Source: an uncultured Eggerthellaceae bacterium (lineage in GTDB: Bacteria; Actinomycetota; Coriobacteriia; Coriobacteriales; Eggerthellaceae). From it: a stretch of 64,000 bases of DNA. The first letter of the stretch is position 1. Each line of letters begins with the position of its first letter. The stretch is from assembly GCA_910589125.1 (NCBI GenBank), contig CAJURX010000008.1:1-64000 (forward strand). The letters run 5' to 3'. Under the pieces are notes generated by a model. That model was not told the DNA's origin. It did not search any database and worked only from the letters and a program-made list of their open reading frames with translations. Made by a program: the position numbers and the translations under genes. Below are positions 60,199-64,000 of this stretch, piece by piece.

Positions 60199-60762
60199 CT
60201 ATCCGCGCACGATCAAGCTGAGCGCTTCGCTGCGCGTGGCATGCCGCCGCTCGAAGATGCCCCGCACCGCACTGGTGGTGGTCTTGCTCCCCGGCTTCTT
60301 CACGCCGCGCATGCTCATGCAGAGGTGCTCCGCCTCCAGCACCACCAGCACGCCCTCTGGATGCAGCTCCTGCACCAGCGTGTCAGCGATCTGAGAGGTC
60401 AGCCGCTCCTGCACCTGCGGGCGCTTGGCGAACGCATCGACCAGGCGCGCCAGCTTCGACAACCCGCAGATGCGCCCATCCGCGGCAGGGATGTACGCCA
60501 CGTGCGCCTGGCCGAAGAAGGGCACCAGATGATGCTCGCACATGGAGTAGAAGGGGATGTCCCGGACGAGCACCATCTCCTGATGGCCTTCGTCGAAGGT
60601 GGTCTCGAAGTGGCGACGCGGGTCTTCGGTGAGCCCGGCGAACACCTCCTCGTACATGCGCGCCACGCGCGCGGGCGTCTTGAGGAGCCCTTCGCGGTCA
60701 GGATCCTCGCCGATCCCCTCGAGGATCAGGCGAACGCCCTCTTCGATCTTGGCCTTGTCCAT
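60199..60762 (-). CDS. folE: GTP cyclohydrolase I
   Basis: Converts GTP to 7,8-dihydroneopterin triphosphate, the first step of folate synthesis (also used for queuosine). The 187-residue product has the zinc/active-site motif C75-E-H-H (MCEHHLVPF), the second zinc Cys in HLCMSMRGV and [15 protein letters not shown] lies 6 nt before the second ATG, which is chosen; the first ATG abuts the Shine-Dalgarno. No other fol genes are adjacent. Confidence 0.97.
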   Translation of the reverse strand: MDKAKIEEGVRLILEGIGEDPDREGLLKTPARVARMYEEVFAGLTEDPRRHFETTFDEGHQEMVLVRDIPFYSMCEHHLVPFFGQAHVAYIPAADGRICGLSKLARLVDAFAKRPQVQERLTSQIADTLVQELHPEGVLVVLEAEHLCMSMRGVKKPGSKTTTSAVRGIFERRHATRSEALSLIVRG

Positions 60763-60785
60763 GCGCATCCTTTCGTCACGCGAAC

Positions 60786-60814
60786 AGTATACGTGCGGAC
60801 GCGCGCTGCGGGAA
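60786..60814 (-). promoter_or_regulatory. probable folE promoter
   Basis: On the minus strand TTCCCG (60809-60814), 17 bp, TATACT (60786-60791), in the 58-bp gap after xth. It predicts a leader of about 17 nt. Confidence 0.5.
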
Positions 60815-60820
60815 GCGGCC

Positions 60821-61732
60821 CTACAGGTCCAGCTCCAAGCCGATGGGGCAATGGTCGCTGCTCGCCACCTCCGCGTAGATGGAAGCAGCCTCTATCTTGC
60901 CCTTCAAGCTCTCGCTCACGAGGAAGTAGTCGATCCGCCAGCCCGCATTCGTGCTGCGAGCGCGCCGCAGGTAGCTCCACCACGTGTAGGCACCCGTCTG
61001 GTCGGGATGCAGATAGCGGAACGTGTCGATGAATCCCGCTCCCTGCAGTGCATCCATCTTGCCGCGCTCTTCATCAGAGAAGCCCGACTTGCCCCGATTG
61101 GGGCCGGGATTCTTGAGGTCGATATCCTTGTGCGCCACGTTGAAGTCACCGCACATCACCACCGGCTTGGGATCGGTGCGCTCGCCAGCGCCTGTCTTGG
61201 GAAGCGCATCCATGGCAGCATCAGCATCCTTCGCCTCGAGGAATGCAACGAAGGCTGCTGCCTCCACCTCATCCGCCGTCTGGCCGTCACAGGCGCGGCT
61301 CACCGGCACGCCCTCGGGGATGACGCCCTCCTCGAGCCCCTTGCAGAACTCCCGGAACGCATCGTCCCATTGCATCCGATGATCGATGCGCGCCAGCTCG
61401 TTCTGCGAGTTGGGCGTGTAGACATCCACGAACCAGAAATCCTCGAACTCAGCCGCGAGGATGCGCCCCTCCGCGTCCAAGTACGCATCCCCCAGCCCGT
61501 GCAGCACCTGATGCGGCTCCTCGCGACAGAAGATGGCCGTGCCCGAGTATCCGCGCTTCTGCGCGAAGCTGTAGAACTGATGGTATCCCGGCAGGTCCAA
61601 CTCCACCTGACCTGGCTGGCACTTCGTCTCCTGCAACGCGAAGATATCCGCGTTGAAGCTGCTCAGCACCTCCATGAAGTCCTTCTTCAGGACCGCGCGG
61701 ATGCCATTGACATTCCATGATATGAATCGCAT
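60821..61732 (-). CDS. xth: exodeoxyribonuclease III
   Basis: AP endonuclease and 3'-exonuclease of base-excision repair. The 303-residue product has WNVNGIR (Asn7), LQETK (Glu35), [12 protein letters not shown] and the terminal [10 protein letters not shown]. It is longer than the usual 250-270 residues because of an acidic insert of about 45 residues between about 140 and 190 (from [14 protein letters not shown] to KTGAGERT). The insert lies before the GDFN strand and keeps all catalytic residues. GAGGAGG lies 4 nt before the ATG. It follows rlmH by 56 nt. Confidence 0.96.
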   Translation of the reverse strand: MRFISWNVNGIRAVLKKDFMEVLSSFNADIFALQETKCQPGQVELDLPGYHQFYSFAQKRGYSGTAIFCREEPHQVLHGLGDAYLDAEGRILAAEFEDFWFVDVYTPNSQNELARIDHRMQWDDAFREFCKGLEEGVIPEGVPVSRACDGQTADEVEAAAFVAFLEAKDADAAMDALPKTGAGERTDPKPVVMCGDFNVAHKDIDLKNPGPNRGKSGFSDEERGKMDALQGAGFIDTFRYLHPDQTGAYTWWSYLRRARSTNAGWRIDYFLVSESLKGKIEAASIYAEVASSDHCPIGLELDL

Positions 61733-61788
61733 GCGACCTCCTCGCTATGGCTGCATCCCGCATAGAGGGGATGCGCCTCATGTGCGGA

Positions 61789-62262
61789 TCATTTATGGTA
61801 TGGCTCGCCCCGTTGGATCTTGAATGCGCGATAGACCTGCTCCAGCAGGACCACTCGGGCAAGGTTATGGGGCAGCGTGATATCCCCCAGCGACCACCGC
61901 GCTCGCGCCCGCTGTCGCACCTCCGCAGAGACGCCGCACGAGCCACCGATGATGAGCGCCACATCGTTCACGCCTGCAAGCGGCAGCTCCTCCAACGCAC
62001 GCGCGATGCCAGGGCTGGACATGCGCTTGCCGCCGATATCCAGCAAGATGGGGAATTCATCGGGGAAGAGCGCCTTGAGGATGCCCTCCCCCTCCCGGCT
62101 CACCGCCTGGTCATCGCCGCCCACGCGCGTCGGATCAGCATCAGGAAGCTCCACCACGCTCACGTTCGCATAGGGCTTGAGGCGCTTCGAGTATTCAGCA
62201 CATGCGTCGCGCCAGAAGCTCTCCTTCAGGCGGCCGACGGCGATGATGCGGATATGCAGCAT
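61789..62262 (-). CDS. rlmH: 23S rRNA pseudouridine-1915 N3-methyltransferase
   Basis: A SPOUT-class RNA methyltransferase that acts on pseudouridine 1915 in helix 69 of assembled 70S ribosomes. The 157-residue product has typical length and motifs (IIAVGRLKESFW, LLDIGGKRMSS, IIGGSCGVS, LPHNLARVVLLEQVYRAF and terminal EPYHK). The ribosome binding site is weak; the start is fixed by the family N-terminus. It begins 12 nt after the murT-gatD stop. Confidence 0.95.
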   Translation of the reverse strand: MLHIRIIAVGRLKESFWRDACAEYSKRLKPYANVSVVELPDADPTRVGGDDQAVSREGEGILKALFPDEFPILLDIGGKRMSSPGIARALEELPLAGVNDVALIIGGSCGVSAEVRQRARARWSLGDITLPHNLARVVLLEQVYRAFKIQRGEPYHK

Positions 62263-62274
62263 GGAACAGACCCG

Positions 62275-64000
62275 CTACCGGATGATCCGTCGTGCCATGA
62301 AGGCGTTCGCCGCGTGCTCTTCGGCATCATCGAGCGGCGTGAGCTCCGGTGCCGTTCGACCCACTCGCATAGCCCACCGCTCGAGCGCTCGCGCCAGCAG
62401 CCAATCGGCCACCTCAGGGCTCTTCGCCAAGAGCGGCCCATGCAGGTAGGTGCCCAGCACGTTGCGGAAGACGATGCCATCTGCCGCCTGTCCGCGCGCG
62501 CACGAATCCGCATTGCCGCAGCCAGTATGCGACACGACGCGTCCGAACGGGACCGCATCCGCATCCAGCACCGTGCGCCCCGCATGGTTCTCATATCCGA
62601 TGACGGGCATCTGCGCCAGCGACGATGCGAGCGCGATGTCATCCACCAACCTGTCAGACGATGTGCCCGGCCTGTGCGTCTCCATGGGCAGCAGCGCAAG
62701 CCCCGGCACCTCTTCCCCATCAAGGAGCCACGTGCGTCCGAGCATCTGATACCCGCCGCATACAGCCAGCACGGGTGCGCCCGCATCCACATATGCTGCC
62801 AGCTCGTCGCGCATGACGCTCAGCTGCTCGCTCGCCAGTCGCTGCTCGCGGTCAGGCGAGCCCCCGATGAACACGAGGTCAGCCTCATCGAGGCGCGCAT
62901 CGTCCCCGTAGCGAACCTCGCGGATGGAGACGGGGATGCCACGCCAGGCAAGGCGCTTCGCCAAGATGCGCACGTTGCCGCCGTCCCCGTAGAGGTTCAA
63001 GAGGTCAGGGAGCATGTGGACGATCTGCACGGAAGGCACATCTGTCGCGCTCTCAGGAGCATCGCCGCCTGCGGCAACAGGAGCCTCCGCGCCAGCAGCC
63101 GGGACCCCATCCGCACCGCCCCTGCGTGCGCCATTGCCTGCCGCCTGCCCATCCGCGTCCATGATGCCCGCGCACCCGCCAGCACCCGCACCGGCGCCCA
63201 CGCCGTCGCATTCCGCCTCCTCAGCGTCAGCGCGCGCGACCATCCGATCGAGCGCCGCATGCACCGGCGGCAAGGCCGTGTAGTTGGCGATGGCATATAC
63301 GGCAGCGTCCGCGCTCACGCCCGGGATCTCCCCTGCGCGCGCAAACACCTCTTCCACACCATCGACGAGCTCAGCTGACACGCCCGCATACTTGAGGCGC
63401 ACCCGCAGGTCATGGCGCCGCTCGCCTCCCGCGAACACGGCTTGGATGTTCGGCTGGCTCAGCAGCTCCTCGAAGTCTATGTCCCAGATCCACGACACAT
63501 CGCGGCCGTCGCCCTCCCGATCGTTGATGAAGAAGGCCACCACGCGCGGACCCTCATCGGTCCCCACGATGCGCAGGTTCTGATTGAAGCCGGTCGGATT
63601 CTTCGCCAGGTTGAGCAGGACCCGCCTCCCATCGAGGCGATACTCCTGGAGCCTGCCGTTCTTCGGATCGAAGGCACGCACCGCGCTCTGCACCTGCGCC
63701 GGCGTGCAGCCGCAAAGCGTTGCAGCAGCGAATACGGCTAGCAGGTTGTAGGCCATGTACGACCCTGACAGCGAGGCGCTGAGGCCCGCTGTGGATGGCA
63801 CCCCACCATCATCCCACCGGATGCGGAGGTCCAGCCCACGCGCATGCAGCGTGACGTCCTGAGCTTGGAACGCGAGATCCGGGCGAGCGAAATCGCATGC
63901 GGGGCATGCATAGGACCCCAGCTGCCCGTACTGCCGGAATGCGTATTCCAACATGTGCGAGCACGCTTGGCATATCGTGGCGTCAGCAACGTTGTTCTGG
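62275..64000 (-). CDS. murT-gatD: MurT-GatD fusion, lipid II isoglutaminyl synthase (5' end outside window)
   Basis: Amidates D-glutamate in peptidoglycan lipid II. The visible 575 residues start inside a MurT-type Mur ligase: a zinc ribbon (CQAC...CPAC, with the first pair upstream of the apparent ATG at 63954), then the DUF1727 region (FDPKNGRLQEYRLDGRRVLLNLAKNPTGFN cannot be fully quoted but is clear). A Gly/Ala-rich linker of about 65 residues joins a GatD glutaminase with AVCGGYQMLG (nucleophile Cys) and TYLHGPLLAK (catalytic His). These are normally two subunits from adjacent genes; here they are one frame without a stop. The frame stays open to the window edge, so the ATP-binding Mur ligase part lies outside. 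Confidence 0.9.
   Translation of the reverse strand, partial: QNNVADATICQACSHMLEYAFRQYGQLGSYACPACDFARPDLAFQAQDVTLHARGLDLRIRWDDGGVPSTAGLSASLSGSYMAYNLLAVFAAATLCGCTPAQVQSAVRAFDPKNGRLQEYRLDGRRVLLNLAKNPTGFNQNLRIVGTDEGPRVVAFFINDREGDGRDVSWIWDIDFEELLSQPNIQAVFAGGERRHDLRVRLKYAGVSAELVDGVEEVFARAGEIPGVSADAAVYAIANYTALPPVHAALDRMVARADAEEAECDGVGAGAGAGGCAGIMDADGQAAGNGARRGGADGVPAAGAEAPVAAGGDAPESATDVPSVQIVHMLPDLLNLYGDGGNVRILAKRLAWRGIPVSIREVRYGDDARLDEADLVFIGGSPDREQRLASEQLSVMRDELAAYVDAGAPVLAVCGGYQMLGRTWLLDGEEVPGLALLPMETHRPGTSSDRLVDDIALASSLAQMPVIGYENHAGRTVLDADAVPFGRVVSHTGCGNADSCARGQAADGIVFRNVLGTYLHGPLLAKSPEVADWLLARALERWAMRVGRTAPELTPLDDAEEHAANAFMARRIIR

Noticed and set aside
61747..63378. 543-codon plus-strand frame opposite rlmH and murT-gatD
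   Set aside because: Overlaps two well-supported genes and has shadow-type composition.

Overview
The window is chromosomal DNA of about 60% GC by eye with high coding density. It most likely comes from an anaerobic or gut-associated member of the actinobacterial class Coriobacteriia. The placement rests on protein character and architecture: an LAxTG-type sorting signal, high-GC codon use, several apparently leaderless genes, Ig-like secreted proteins, menaquinone genes, and a type VII secretion locus of Firmicute style. It is an inference, not a database match. I see no rRNA, insertion sequence, CRISPR array or phage. Two tRNA genes are present.

Region 1 (0.2-4.7 kb, all minus strand) is argG-argH-tyrS. 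It is preceded by a short arginine-rich leader ORF (CGA CGC GTT TCC CGA CGA CGA near its end) overlapped by RNA hairpins, which looks like a ribosome-mediated attenuator. An XRE regulator follows upstream.

Region 2 (5.2-25.5 kb, all minus strand) is one long block with many stop/start overlaps. In transcription order it encodes: an FHA protein with an N-terminal DUF6382/EssB-like domain, a PP2C phosphatase, a membrane Ser/Thr kinase, a one-TM protein with eight ERPTxxL-type repeats, a large Ig-like membrane protein, a small TM protein, a WXG100 protein, EssC, a DUF4176-like protein, two tandem modules of two small helical partners plus an LXG protein, a polytopic membrane protein, a YukD-like protein and a second DUF6382-like/FHA protein. 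It reads as a phospho-regulated type VII secretion system. A good sigma-A promoter and a 20-bp palindrome lie upstream of the first gene.

Region 3 (25.8-29.1 kb) holds zinc-ribbon membrane proteins (YARHG, DUF4013-like) and a lipoprotein amidase. Region 4 (29.3-37.3 kb) holds glmM, hisE, a 1156-residue coiled-coil surface protein with an LAQTG anchor, a TcdA-like E1 enzyme, purE and a lipoprotein. Region 5 (37.4-47.0 kb) holds rpoBC with a terminator, a LytTR response regulator and tRNA-Leu(CAA). Region 6 (47-58.8 kb) holds a CNNM/CBS protein, an MFS-CBS fusion, a MenE-MenC fusion, a universal stress protein, PspA, a TPM-domain protein and a secreted papain-like peptidase. Region 7 (58.8-64 kb) holds a flavin reductase-rubredoxin fusion, tRNA-Thr(CGT), an ACT protein, folE, xth, rlmH and a MurT-GatD fusion cut by the right edge.

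Three themes recur: fusions of partner proteins that are usually separate (MenE-MenC, MurT-GatD, MFS-CBS, flavin reductase-rubredoxin), genes whose only visible start signal is TAGAAT 6-7 nt before ATG, and a dispersed GGGCGCAG...CTGCGCCC hairpin element in intergenic DNA.
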